DNA of 64,000 nucleotides from NCBI GenBank assembly GCA_021234155.1, contig JAJEKV010000395.1:64001-128000 (forward strand), in the 5' to 3' direction. The DNA is from Isoetes taiwanensis. Taxonomy: Eukaryota > Streptophyta > Lycopodiopsida > Isoetales > Isoetaceae. A program made the position numbers and the translations under genes. This document shows positions 9,480-22,400 of this stretch, in pieces; position 1 is the stretch's first letter; each line of letters opens with the position of its first letter. The notes below the pieces were generated by a model that worked only from the letters and a program-made list of their open reading frames with translations, had not been told where the DNA came from and searched no databases.

Positions 9480-11045
9480 GCACGAGAAGATCCTTCCGAG
9501 AAGAACAATATGCCTACCGACGGATCTCAAGTTAAGAAAATGATTCAAGCGACCGCCTTGGTTATAAAGTCATACATGCATGTCCAAATGATTGTATGAT
9601 CTTCTATCCCCCTGCCGAGCATGAGAAGTCCACTCATTGTCTCGTATGTAATGAACCGAGATACGTGAATGACCTAAAGGGAAAACGGTACCTAAGGTTA
9701 TTCGACACTTTCCAATAATCCCAAGGTATATGCATCACCACTTCTTACAAATAGTTGTAAATTCACTTATTTTAGGGCAGACTTATATGTTGCCTATAAT
9801 TTATTCTATAGGTTAAAGTTGATGTTCCGTTGCAAGACATTGGCTAGCCTAATGGACTTCACTTGGCTACACATGCATCTAGTGATGATGTGATGCGAGT
9901 CCCGGCGCTGCAGCAGTTTTGGAAGCATGTCGATGCGACATGGCCTCGACTTTGGAAAAGAACCACGAACGCGGCGTTTGGGCTCGGCCACCGATGGCGT
10001 AAAACCCATATGGTACACAATCAATCGCATGGTCTACATGGCCGCTGATGATAGTGAACTACAACATACCCCCATGGTTGTTGATGAAGAGTGGGCACAT
10101 TATGATGACTTTATTGATACCTGGGAAGAAAAAACCAAGTAATTTAGATGTGTACCTAAGAATAATTGTGGATGAGTTACTCCCTTTGTGGAACACAGGT
10201 ATTCAGGTCTACGATGCCCATAAAAATGACGTTTTTAATCTTAGAGGTATACTATTGTGGACTATGCATGACTTTCCGGTTTGCCGAAAGTGTTCGGGTT
10301 TAAGACATCTGGCACTTCCCTTGCATGATATGTGGGGAAAAGTTGCAGCACCGTCACTCTAAGCATCTCAAGAAAGTAGTATACGAGGGTTTTAGGAAGT
10401 ATTTGCCGCTCACGCACCCCTTCGTAAAATAAACAGACAATTCGGTGGCAATCAGACTATACGTAACCACCAAGCGTAATTACCATAATGAGAATGGGGT
10501 GAGCGTTGGGATAAGAAGGAAGAGGGGAAAATCCGCAGGGGGAAACTCCGGGGGGCACTCAGAATGAGGAGGTCGAGTTTACCTAGACAAAGGAGGATGA
10601 GGAATTATGATTGGTGGCGAGGAAGCCGCTGAGGAGGAAGTCTTTATCGCCAATATGAAAAGGAAGTCTGCTTTTTTATAGACTACCATATTGGACCGAA
10701 TTCCATTGATTCAACACCTTTTAGACCCGATGCATATCTTCAAGAACGTGGGAAACTCTTTATGGAAGCATGTATTTGGTCAAAAGACACAACAAATGCC
10801 GGGATGGACCTTAAGGTAAGTAATACAAAGAAAGAGGCATGGATCCGAGGTGAAGGGCAACCACTTCCTCCCGCAAAATGGGTTATTGCTAGGGCTGACC
10901 ATCGAAGCTATTTATGATGATTTAAGGGCCCTTAGAACACCAACCGGTTACATGCAATCATTAAGAACCGCATTCACAAGTAGTGGGGAGCCGATCGGTT
11001 TAAAGTCCCATGATCGGCATAAGTTCTTGCATGTAAGCAATTGAA
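9480..11045 (+). pseudogene. CACTA TNP2 transposase core, decayed
   Basis: Conserved TNP2 (En/Spm transposase) blocks follow in order across frameshifts. At 9555-9715: HACPNDCMIFYPP, then HCLVCNEPRY and a pattern like (R)HFPIIPR. At 9815-9880: LMFRCKTLASLMDFH. At 10045-10260: YNIPPWLLMK, LLIPGKKKPSNLDVYLRIIV, DELLPLWNTGIQVYDA, FNLRGILLWTMHDFP. At 10640-10760: LPYWTEFPLIQHLLDPMHIF. At 10850-11040: LPPAKW and GLKSHDRHKFLH. TNP2 excises and inserts the element by binding its terminal repeats. At least six frame changes and several stops make the copy non-functional as given. It identifies the surrounding insertion as CACTA superfamily. Confidence 0.88.
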
Positions 11046-11307
11046 GTCCACATATATATGCACTACTATAAAATGTAACCCATAACTTATATTTGGTGTT
11101 TGGATCATGCGATTCTTCATGCCCCCGACCTTTAGGGAGTTTTAGACAAGGGACCATTGGAGGCAATAAGTGCCCTATCAAAGGTCATAAGGTTGTTACC
11201 CATGTTGATTTAGTGGTCCCCCGCCTATTTTATTTGTGGCTAAGTTTTTGTTTTGGACCTCATAGGTGGATGTGTAAAAAACTATACGAAAAGACTAAAT
11301 TGAAGAG

Positions 11308-11640
11308 ATGAAAGTGAAAATGGCGAGGCATGTTGCTTGTTGGAGAAGGAGTTTCCACGAGCTTTCTTTTGATCAAACCCATCTTTTGGTACATCTTATT
11401 GAGGAAGTGGAGCTCATGAACCGCATATGCCGATGGATGTTTTTCTTGGAAAGGTTTATGAAGGTATTGAAGGATATGGTGCGCCAAAGAGCACGCCCCG
11501 AAGGTAGTATGGCAGAGGGATGGCTTTGTAAAGAGTCACTTTTCTATATGACGTAATATATTTCCGCCAGTACATCCGTGATGCACCTCGCTTATGGAGT
11601 GATGAAGGGGGACGAAGATTGTGGGGGTAGTGGCGTAAGG
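11308..11640 (+). pseudogene. TNP2-associated DUF4218 region
   Basis: The frame at 11308-11556 contains CRWMFFLERFMKVLKDMV then RQRARPEGSMAEGWLCKES, the hallmark of DUF4218, which follows the TNP2 core in CACTA transposases. The next codons (EYIFRQYIRDA, about 11546) keep the family pattern. A second frame at 11310-11345 gives CCLLEKEFPRAFF, also expected there. The region continues the broken transposase from 9480. Confidence 0.85.
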
Positions 11641-12119
11641 CAATGGTATGCGTAAGTCATTTCCTCACCGATATGATCATTAGGTTAATCAATTTCTTCT
11701 TTACAATTCGCACCAATGGCAAAATGGATTGCTTCGCTATGAGAACGCAAAGGAAGAAATGGAAGAGAAGAGGCATGAATGGAGACGACATAATAGACGA
11801 GCCCCGCACTCGATGGATATGAACCCTTGCCGACAAGATGGAAAGAGAATGGGTACTACAGTGCTTTGACCGATGCATATCACAAGGGGGAGTATATTAC
11901 GCCTACGGAATGGGCATACGACAAGGTGTCATGAAAAAGGTAGTTGCAACAAATTATGTTGATGTCTAAATCGAAAGTATTTTCTTTTGATGTTATTGTA
12001 TCTATTGACATTAATGGTGCTTTTGACAAGATATATCTTACCCTCGATATGGTGGCATGGGACCCACTATCGGTGAGTTCTCTTTGACATACACAGAAGA
12101 CTTGTGATCAGGGAGTCAT

Positions 12120-12350
12120 GGCATCATTCACGATGGAGTTTCAATCAAGTGTTGCCGATCGTAATCGCCGTGAAGCCACCGTGATTGGGCGGGAGGTTAA
12201 AGACTATAATGGAGGTGGATGTTGGTGGCAATTTTAAGACCTTCATATTCGATGTCCATTGGTTTGACCTTCAATTAAGGGGGGCCAGCCTACAAGAAAG
12301 TATGATAGAACAAGTGGCTTTTTCAACGGCCAACTCTAGCAAGATGTACC
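12120..12350 (+). pseudogene. TNP2-associated DUF4216 remnant (weak)
   Basis: After DUF4218, plant CACTA transposases carry DUF4216. Here FKTFIFDVHWFDLQ can be read at about 12234-12275, matching the F.C.W.D core of that domain. Context supports it; the sequence alone is weak. Confidence 0.4.
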
Positions 12351-13340
12351 CCCGGTAGTGAGACGCTTGTCCTTCCGCATAACCGTGGAACAGTACACAC
12401 ATACACATATCCACTTCAAAATTTAGACCATCAATATCAATCTCACGCCCGCCTTCTTTGACCAGATTTTTTCTTTACCGATCGACAAGACCCAACATGG
12501 TGGTTTATCATACAAACTACACCGTGGGGACGCTTCAATATTCCAAGGTGTTGTGCTAGAGGAGTCAATAACGCCCAAGAGCCCTCGGGCGCATCAAGGC
12601 ATTCAAACTCACCGAAAACGAAAGCATCAAGAGGTTGGACCACAGCTCTCATGCAAAGATCTTACACCGAGCAATTCCAATTTAAATACGATGTACTTCG
12701 TGCATTTTAATACAAATGTTGGTAATGCTAACAATGACGAATTCTAGTTAGCACCTAGAGGAGACGATCATTAAATTTATATGTCAAATATTATGCACAT
12801 CCTCGCAATCCTTCCGATAGGCTATGTCTATTGGTCTTCGTGGTGCAATAAAACCCATTCAATTCAATTTTTTTTCCCCCCCCTCCCCCCTTTGGTATAC
12901 ATTATATCCGGAGGAATAAAGAACTACTGAACATGGGCTCAAAGAAGCCACATAGGCTCAAGCATTGCCTCTAGACTAGAACATGCAAAGAGTCTTCAAT
13001 GGTATCTTAGTTACTTCCGATTTTTTCTAACCTTAAACCAAAGGCCACCACCAAGTTAACCTGATCATTGCTTAATTTGATGCTATCCACTAGCTTTTCG
13101 TTGTGGATCACCGCTTCTACCTTTCAAAACAGATAATAATAATGGTATTTTGTAGGGTGAACAAGTCCAAATACATAGAGTGAAGCATGAGGAGCCTATA
13201 GACGTTGAACGTAGGCTTGCATTTCCTTTAGGGTCTAACATGCTACCTAGGTTCAAACAAGCCTCTTAGGCTCAAGCATTGTCTAGGCTCAAACATGCCC
13301 CAAGATCAAACATGTACACAACAAAAATAAAAATAGTTAA
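12351..13340. other. No gene; tail of transposon and small repeats
   Basis: A homopolymer tract (T then C) lies at 12869-12892. Two copies of AGGCTCAAGCATTG with flanking CTAGACTAGAACATG or CTAGGCTCAAACATG occur at about 12954 and 13271. Nothing coding is supported. Confidence 0.4.
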
Positions 13341-13344
13341 ACCA

Positions 13345-13445
13345 CGCCGCTATAACCAAATACGCCGTGATGCGACGTGATTGACGCCGCATGATGCGAC
13401 GCATAACAGCCGACGCTTAAAACTCATTTTTAGTTGGGTGAACAT
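13345..13445. other. CpG-rich left shoulder of satellite array
   Basis: Words such as ACGCCG, GATGCGACGTGA and GCCGCATGATGCGACGC resemble the subterminal CpG motifs at 2600-3000, 6880-7010 and 26180-26260. A similar CpG-rich block (26180-26260) lies beyond the right side of the array. Confidence 0.4.
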
Positions 13446-13449
13446 GAGT

Positions 13450-16400
13450 GGTCTTCGGTCACGTAACTTGGTCCCTAGGGCAAGTCGACGCTCGAGTCCA
13501 TTGGTGAGCCAAATCGCACCGAGAGGGGAGGGGCTCCGGCCGGCCCCCGTGGCCTTGGGAGAGGAAACCCGGGGCAAGCCTTTCCGGGATTTTAGGGTCC
13601 GCGGTTTCAAGGCCAACACCCCCACTCCACGCCAAGTCACCGCAAGAAGGTCCCGCCCGACCGACAAGGAGAGGGCCTCCAAAACGAAAACCCCGTGGGT
13701 TGCCGTGTTCTAGAAGGGTTTGGCTTTGGGGGCCGAGACTTGGTCGGTTGCACTTGGGACCTGGGCCGAGGAGCTGCAGCCGTGAATACGGAGCAAGGGG
13801 AACCGACGGAGCGGAGTTTGGGCCTGCCCTCCTCCGATGTGGCAAGTAGAAGTCGGGGCTTTTGGGGCTGGCAAGACATTCATAAATTCAAGTAATTAAT
13901 GCATTGTACCTAAAATAAATTCTGATTTTTGCCGCCTGGAATCCTAATCCATTTCCAAACACACACCCAATTTTCTAAATTTTCTGAGAAGGTCTAGGTC
14001 AAAGGGTTAGATTAGAACTGTTTGTGGGCAGCTCGCTGGTGTAAAGGCAACCGAGCCGCACCCTTCCCCAAGTCAAACGAGGCCGACCTTGGTGGATCCT
14101 CACAAGAGGGGAGAGTTAGAACCCCAAGAGGCTGGGATCCAAAAGTTCCCCAGGCAGCCCTTCCCGGAAGATAAAATGCCCCCTGGGGCGACGCTAATGA
14201 CCACCCTCCCGAGGGGGTTCCCCTATCCCACCGTTGATCCTCCGCTCGTGGGCCCCCTTCGAAGGCCCAAAAGATTCCAGGATCGGGTCCGAGAACTTGT
14301 CAAACCGCTGGGGCGCCCCGGAGGTCGGCCTTTGTAGAAACCGGGCATAATTGTCTTGTCGTCGGGCACCTGGGAGGCTCCCGAATGGCAAATCGACCCC
14401 GCCAAATCGTCCCGAATGGCGGTAAATTACCCTAGGGAGCAAGTTACAAGGTCGGTTTTGCAAAAGAAAGAAACACTCACGCCCACGACAAGATATCCCC
14501 GCAAGATCCACATCCTAGGCCAATTGACTACGAGTGTGATGGAAGTGAGCTACTTTGGGCTTCTTGGAGGTCGGGTGGTCTTCCGGCCACTAACTTGGTC
14601 CCCTGTGGCAACGCCGACGCTCGAGTCCATTGGCAGAGTCAAATCGCGATTCCGAGAGGGAGGTCGTCGGCCCCGGCCCCCGTGGCCTTGGGGAGAGGGA
14701 AATTCGGGGCAAAGCCTTCCGGGATTTTAGGGGTCCGGTGCTTTTCGCAAAGGCCAACACCCCCACTCCACGCCAAGTCATGGCAAAGGTCCCGACGGAC
14801 AAGGAGAGGGCCTCCAAAACGAAACCCCGGGTGGGCTGCCGTGTTCTAGAAGGGTTTGGCTTTTGGGGCCGAGACTTGGTCTGCTGCACTTGGGACGGCC
14901 GGAAGCCGCAGCCGGTGAATAATTGGGAGCAAGGGGAACCAAGGGGACGGAGCGAGTTTGGGCCTGTCCTCCTCCCGATGTGGCAAGTAGAAGTCGGGGG
15001 GCTTTTGCAAGGGCAAGACATTCATAAATTCGCAATTAATGCATTGTACTAAAATAAATTCTCGATTTTTGCCACTGGAATCCTAATCCATTTCCAAAGA
15101 CACAGCCCAATTTTTCTAAATTTTCTGAGAAGGTCTAGGTCAAAGGGTTAAGATAGAACGGGTGGGGCAGCCCGCTGTGGCAACCGAAGCCGGCACCCTT
15201 CCCCAAGTCAAACGAGGCCAGACCTTGCAGGATCCCTCACAAGAGGGGAGAGTCCTGGGACCCCAAGAGGCGGGATCCAAAAGTTCCCGAGGCAGCCCTT
15301 CCTGGCGCCGCCTGAAGGGGCTGCACGCTAATGACCACCCTCCCTGGAGCCCGGGTTCCCCTATCCCGACCGCTGATCCTCCGCTCAGGCCCCTCTTCTG
15401 AAGGCCCAAAAGATTCCAGATCGGTCCCGGGAGAACTTGTCAAACCGCTGGGCGCCCCGAGGTCGGCCTTTGTAGAAACCGCAGCAGTGTCTTGTCGCTC
15501 GGCACCGGGAGGCTCGAATGGCAAATCGACCCCGCCAAATCGTCCGGAATGGCTTAAATTACCCTAGGGAGCAAGTTACAAGGTCGGTTTTGCAAAAAGA
15601 AAGAAACACTCACGCCTCCACGACAAGATCCCGCATCCACATCCTAGGCCAATTGACTACGAGTGTGATGGAAGTGAGCTACTTTGGCGCTTCTTGGAGG
15701 TCGGGTGGTCTTCGCCACGGAACTTGGTCCCTGTGGCAACGCCGACGCTCGAGTCCATTGGCGAGTCAAATCGCGATTCCCGAGAGGGGAGGTCGCCGTC
15801 CGGCCCCCGTGGCCTTGGGAGAGGGAAATTGGGCAAGCAGCTCCCGGGATTTTAGGGTCCGTGTTCAAGGCCAACACCCCCACTCCACGCCAAGTCGCCG
15901 CCAAGGTCCCGCCCGGACCGACAAGGAGAGGGCCTCCAAAACGTAAACCCCGTGGGTTGCCGTGTTCTAGAAGGGTTTGGCGCTTTGGGGCCGAGACTTG
16001 GTCTGTTGCACTTGGGACCCGGCCGAGAAGCCGCAGCCGGAGAATACGGAGCAAGGGGAACCGACGGAACGGAGTTTGGGCCTGTCCTCCTCCCCGATGT
16101 GGCAAGTAGAAGTCGGGGGCTTTTGCAAAGGGCAAGACATTCATAAATTCGCAGAATTAATGCATTGTAATAAAATAAATTCTGATTTTTGCCGCCTGGA
16201 ATCCTAATCCATTTCCAAAGACACGCCCAATTTTCTAAATTTTCTGAGAAGGTCTAGGTCAAAGGGTTAAGATAGAACGGTCGGGCAGCAGCCCGCTGTG
16301 TGGCAACCGAGCTGGCACCCTTCCCCAAGTCAAACGAGGCCGACCTTGCGGTGGATCCCTCACAAGAGGGGAGAGTCCGGACCCCAAGAGGCGGGATCCA

Positions 16401-19400
16401 AAAGTTCCCCGAGGCAGCTCCTTCCTCGGGTAGCCTCTCCTGGGCCGTGACGCTTAATGACCACCCTCCCGAGCCCTGGGCTCCCCTATCCGACCGTTGA
16501 TCCTCCGCTCAGGGGCCCCTCTTCGAAGGCCCAAAAGATTCCAGATCGGGTCCGGGAGAACTTGTCAAACCCTGGGGCGCCCCCGAGGTCGGCCTTGTAG
16601 AAACCGCATTGTCTTGTCGCTCGGCACCGGGAGGTTCCTGAATGGCAATCGACCCCGCCAAATCGTCCGAATGGCTTAAATTACCCTAGGGAGCAAGTTA
16701 CAAGGTCGGTTTTGCAAAAGAAAGAAACACTCACGCCTCCACGACAAGATCCCCGCGATCCACATCCTAGGCCAATTGACTACGAAAGTGTGATGGAAGT
16801 GAGCTACTTTGGCGCTTCTTGAGGTCGGGTGGTCTTCTCGCCACTTTAACTTGGTCCCTGTGGCAATGCCGACGCTTGCTGAGTCCATTGGCAGAGTCAA
16901 ATCGATTCTCGAGAGGGAGGTCGCCCCGCCCGGGCCCCCGTGGCCTTGGGGAGAGGAAAATTGGGCAAGCAGCCTTCCCGGGATTTTAGGTCCGGCAGCC
17001 TCAAGGCCAACACCCCCACCCATCGCCAAGTCCCGCCAAGCAAAGGTCCCGCCCGACCGACAGGGGCGAGAGGGCCTCCAAAACGAAACCCCGGGCTGCC
17101 GTGTTCTAGAAGGGTTTGCGCTTTTGGGGCGGAGACTTGGTCTGCTGCACTTGGGACCTGGCCGAAGCCGCAGCCCAGAATACGGAGCAAGGGGAACCGA
17201 CGAGCGGAGTTTGGGCCCGCCCTCCTCCCGGCGTGGCAAGTAGAAGTCGGGGGGGCTTTTGTGCTGGCAAGACATTCATAAATCCGCAATTAATGCATTG
17301 TACGAAAAATAAATTCTGATTTTTTGCCACCTGGATTCCTAATCCATCTCCCACACAGCCCAATTTTTCAAATTTTAGAGGAGAAGGTCTAGGTCAAAGG
17401 GGCATTAGAACGGGTCGGGCAGGTCAAAGGAATGGAGCCGCACCCTTCCCCCAAGTCAAACGAGGTTGACCTTTGGATCCCTCACAAGGGGGGAGAGTCT
17501 TGACCCCAAGAGGCGGGATCCAAAAGTTCCCCGAGGAATATTTTCCCTCGGGCGGGCCCCGGGAATGACGATAAATGACCACCCTCCCGGAGCCCTGTTC
17601 CCCTATCCGGACCGAATGAAGATAAATGGGCCCCTCTTCGAAGGCCCAAAAGATTCCAGATCGGGTCCCGAGAGAACTTGTGTTTTGTGATGATGGTTGA
17701 GGTATCAAGGCCTTGTATGGAAACCGCAGAATGCCCTTGTCGCTCGCACCGGGGAGGTTGACATAATGGCATAATTAACTTGCCAAATCGTCCCGAATGG
17801 CGAAATTACCCTAGGGAGCAAGTTACAGGGTCGGTTTTGCAAAAAGAAAGAAACACCCCACCCATCCACGACAAGATCCCCGCATCCACATCCTAGGGCC
17901 AATTGACTACGAGTGTGATGGAAGTGAGCTACTTTTGTTTTGGGAGGTCGGGTGGTCTTCGCGCCACGGAACTTGGTCCCTAGGGCAACGTCGACGCTCG
18001 AGTCCATTGGCGAGCCAAATCGCATTCCTGAGAGGGGAGGTCGCCCGTCCGGCCCCCGTGGCCTTGGGAGAGGAAATTCGGGCAAGCAGCCCGGGGATTT
18101 TAGGGTCCGTGCTCAAGGCCAACACCCCCACTCCACGCCAAGTCACGGCGCAAGGTCCCGCCCGAATCGACAGGAGAGGGCCTCCAAAACGAAACCCCCG
18201 GTGGGCTGCCGTGTTCTAGAAGGGTTTTGCTTTTTGGGGGGCCGGAGACTTGGTCTCAAGCTGCACTTGGGACTGGCCGAAGCCGCAGCCCGAGAATACG
18301 GAGCAAGGGGAACCGACGGAGCGGAGTTTGGGCCTGCCCTCCTCCGATGTGGCAAGTAGAAGTCGGGGCTTTTTGCAAGTGGCAAGACATTCATAAATTT
18401 AATTAATGCATTGTACTAAAAATAAATTCTGATTTTTTTTGCCAATTGGATTCCTAATCCATTTCCAAAGACACACCCCCAATTTTCTAAATTTTCTGAG
18501 AAGGTCTAGGTCAAAGGGTTAAGATTAGGAAATCCGGGGCAGCCCGCTGAGGTGGCAACCTTGGCCGCACCCTTCCCCAAGTCAAACGAGGCCGTGACCT
18601 TGCAGGATCCCTCACAAGAGGGAGAGTCCCGACCCCAAGAGGCGGGATCCAAAAAGTTCCCCGAGGCAGCCCTTCCTCGCAGCGCCCCTCGGGGTGCACG
18701 CTTAATGACCACCCTCCCGAGCCCTGGTTCCCCTATCCCACCGTTGATCCTCCGTTCGTGGGCCCCCTTCGGAAGGCCCAAAAGATTCCGTGATCGGTCC
18801 GGGAGAACTTGTCAAACTTTGGGCGCCCCGAGGTCGGCCTTTGTAGAAACCGCAGTTGTCTTTGTCGCTCGGGCACCGGGAGGTTCGAATGGCAAATCGA
18901 CCCGCCAAATCGTCCGAATGGCTAAATTACCCTAGGGAGCAAGTTACAAGGTCGGTTTTGCAAAAGAAAGAAACACTCACGCCTCCACGACAAGATCCCG
19001 CGATCCACATCCTAGGCCAATTGACTACGGTGTGTGATGGAAGTGAGCTACTTTGGCTTTTGAGGTCGGGTGGTCTTCTGGCCACGAACTTGGTCCCCTG
19101 TGGCAACGCCGACGCTCGAGTCCATTGGCGAGTCAAATCGCATTCCGAGAGGGGAGGTCGCCTGGCCCGGCCCCTCGTGGCCTTGGGGAGAGGAAATTCG
19201 TGGCAAGCGCCTTCCCGGGATTTTAGGGTCCTGCTCAAGGCCAACACCCCCACTCCACGCCAAGTCACGGCCGCAAGGTCCCGCCCGACCGACAAGGAGA
19301 GGGCCTCCAAAACGTAAAACCCCGTGGGTTGCCGTGTTCTAGAAGGGTTTGCGTTTTGGGGCCCGAGACTTGGTCTGTTGCACTTGGGACCCTGGCCGGG

Positions 19401-22400
19401 AAGCCGCAATCGGAGAATACGGAGCAAGGGGAACTGACGAGCGGAGTTTGGGCCTGTCCTCCTCCCGATGTGGCAAGTAGAAGTCGGGGGGCTTTTGCTG
19501 GCAAGACATTCATAAATTCGCAATTAATGCATTGTACCTAAAATAAATTCTGATTTTTGCCACTGGATTCCTAATCCATTTCCAGCACACAGCCCAATTT
19601 TCAAAATTTTCTGAGAAGGTCTAGGTCAAAGGGTTAGCATTAGAACGGTCGGGGCAGCCCGCTGTGGCAACCGAAATGGGCACCCTTCCCCAAGTCAAAC
19701 GAGGCTGGGACCTTGCAGTGGATCCCTCACAAGAGGGGAGAGTCCTGACCCCAAGAGGCGGGATCCAAAAGTTCCCCGAGGCAGCCCTTCCCGGCGGCGC
19801 CCCGGGCCGCGACGCTAATGACCACCCTCCCGGAGCCCGGTTCCCCTATCCCGACCGCTGATCCTCCGCTCAGGCCCCTCTTCGAAGGCCCAAAAGATTC
19901 CAGATCGGGTCCGGGAGAACTTGTCAAACCGCTGGGCGCCCCCGAGGTCGGGCCTTGTAGAAACCGGGCAGTTGTCTTTTGTCGCTCGGGCACCGGGAGG
20001 CTCCGGAATGGCAAATCGACCCCGCCAAATCGTCCGAATGGCGTAAATTACCCTAGGGAGCAAGTTACAAGGTCGGTTTTGCAAAAGAAAGAAACACTCA
20101 CGCCTCCACGACAAGATCCCGCGATCCACATCCTAGGCCAATTGACTACGAAAGTGTGATGGAAGTGAGCTACTTTGGCGCTTCTTGGAGGTCGGGTGGT
20201 CTTCGCCACGGAACTTGGTCCCCGTGGCAACGCCGACGCTCGAAGTCCATTGGCGAGCCAAATCGGGATTCTAGAGAGAGGGGAGGTCGCCCGTCCCGGC
20301 CCCCGTGGCCTTGGGGAGAGGAAATTCGGGCAAGCGCCTTCCGGGGATTTTAGGGTCCGTGCTCTCAAGGCCAACACCCCCACTCCACGCCAAGTCACGG
20401 CGCAAGGTCCCCCTGACCGACAAGGAGAGGGCCTCCAAAAACGAAACCCCGTGGGTTGCCGTGTTCTAGAAGGGTTTGGCGCTTTGGGGCCGGAGACTTG
20501 GTCTGTTGCACTTGGGACCGGGCCGAGAAGCCGCAGCCGAGAATACGGAGCAAGGGGAACCGGACGGAGCGGAGTTTGGGCCCGTCCTCCTCCCATGTGG
20601 CAAGTAGAAGTCTGGGGGCTTTTGGCGGTGGCAAGACATTCATAAATTCGCAATTAATGCATTGTACGAAAATAAATTCTCGATTTTTGCCACCTGATTC
20701 CTAATCCATCTCCAAAGACACAGCCCAATTTTTCAAAATTTTCTTCGGAGAAGGTCTAGGTCAAAGGGTTAAGATAGAACGGGCGGGGGCAGCCCGCTGT
20801 GGCAACCGAAGCCGCACCCTTCCCCAAGTCAAACGAGGCCAGGACCTTGCGTGGGATCCCTCACAAGAGGGGAGAGTCAGGACCCCAAGAGGCGGGATCC
20901 AAAAAGTTCCCCGAGGCAGCCCTTCCCCGGCGGCCGCCCGGGCCGCCGACGCTAATGACCACCCTCCCCGAGCCCGCCTCCTATCCCATAGAGGTTGGAT
21001 CCTCCGCCGCTCGGGGCCCTCTTGGGGAAGGCCCAAAAGATTCCAGATCGGGTCCGGGAGAACTTGTCAAACCGCTTTTTGGGCGCCATGAGGTCGGCCT
21101 TGTAGAAACCGCAGTTGTCTTGTCGCTCGCACCGGGAGGCTCCGAATGGCAAATCGACCCCGCCAAATCGGTCCGAATGGAAAAAAATTACCCTAGGGAG
21201 CAAGTTACAAGGTCGGTTTTGCAAAAAAAGAAAACACTCACGCCCTCCGACAAGATCCCCGCAAAAGTGAGATCCACATCCTAGGCCAATTGACTCACGA
21301 GTGTGATGGAAGTGAGCTACTTTGGCGCTTCTTGGCACCGGGGTGGTCTTCGGCCACGGAACTTGGTCCCTGTGGCAACGCCGACGCTCGAGTCCATTGG
21401 CAGAGTCAAATCGCGATTCCCCGAGAGGGAGGTCGCCCGGCCCGGCCCCCGTGGCCTTGGGGAGAGGGAAATTCGGGCAAAGCGCCTTAGGGCCTTGGGG
21501 ATTTTAGGGTCCGTGCTCGGGCGCCAACACCCCCACTCCACGCCAAGTCACGCAGCAAGGTCCCGCCTCAACCGACAAGGAGAGGGCCTCCAAAACGTAA
21601 ACCCCGTGGGCTGCCGTGTTCTAGAAGGGTTTGGCATTTTGGGGCCGGTGACTTGGTCTGTTGCACTTGGGACCCGGCCGAAGCCGCAGCCGGTGAATAC
21701 TGAGCAAGGGGAACCGACGGAACGGAGTTTGGGCCTGTCCTCCTCCGATGTGGCAAGTAGAAGTCGGGGGCTTTTGGCTGGCAAGACATTCATAAATTCG
21801 CAATTAATGCATTGTACGAAAATAAATTCTGATTTTTGCCACCGGATTCCTAATCCATTTCCAAGACACGCCCAATTTTCTAAATTTTCTGGAGAAGGTC
21901 TAGGTCAAAGGGTTAGCATTAGAACGGTCGGGCAGCCCGCTGTGGCAACCGAAGCCTGGCACCCTTCCCCAAGTCAAACGAGGCCGGGACCTTGGGGGAT
22001 CCCTCACAAGAGGGGGGAGAGTCCTGGACCCCAAGAGGCGGGATCCAAAAGTTCCCCGAGGCAGCCCCCTTCCCCTGGCCGGGCCTCCGGGGTTGCTGAC
22101 GCTAATGACCACCTCCCGGAGCCCTTCCCCTATCCCGGACCGCTGGATCCTCCGCTCGGGGGCCCCTCTTGGAAGGCCCAAAAGATTCCGTGATCGGCCG
22201 GGAGAACTTGTCAAACCGCTGGGCGCCCGGAGGTCGGCCTTGTAGAAACCGCATTGTCTTTGTCGCTCGGGCACCGGGAGGTCGGGAATGGCAAATCGAC
22301 CGCCAAATCGGGTCCGAATGGCGAAATTACCCCTAGGGAGCAAGTTACAAGGTCGGTTTTGCAAAAGAAAGAAACACTCACGCCTCCACGACAAGATCCC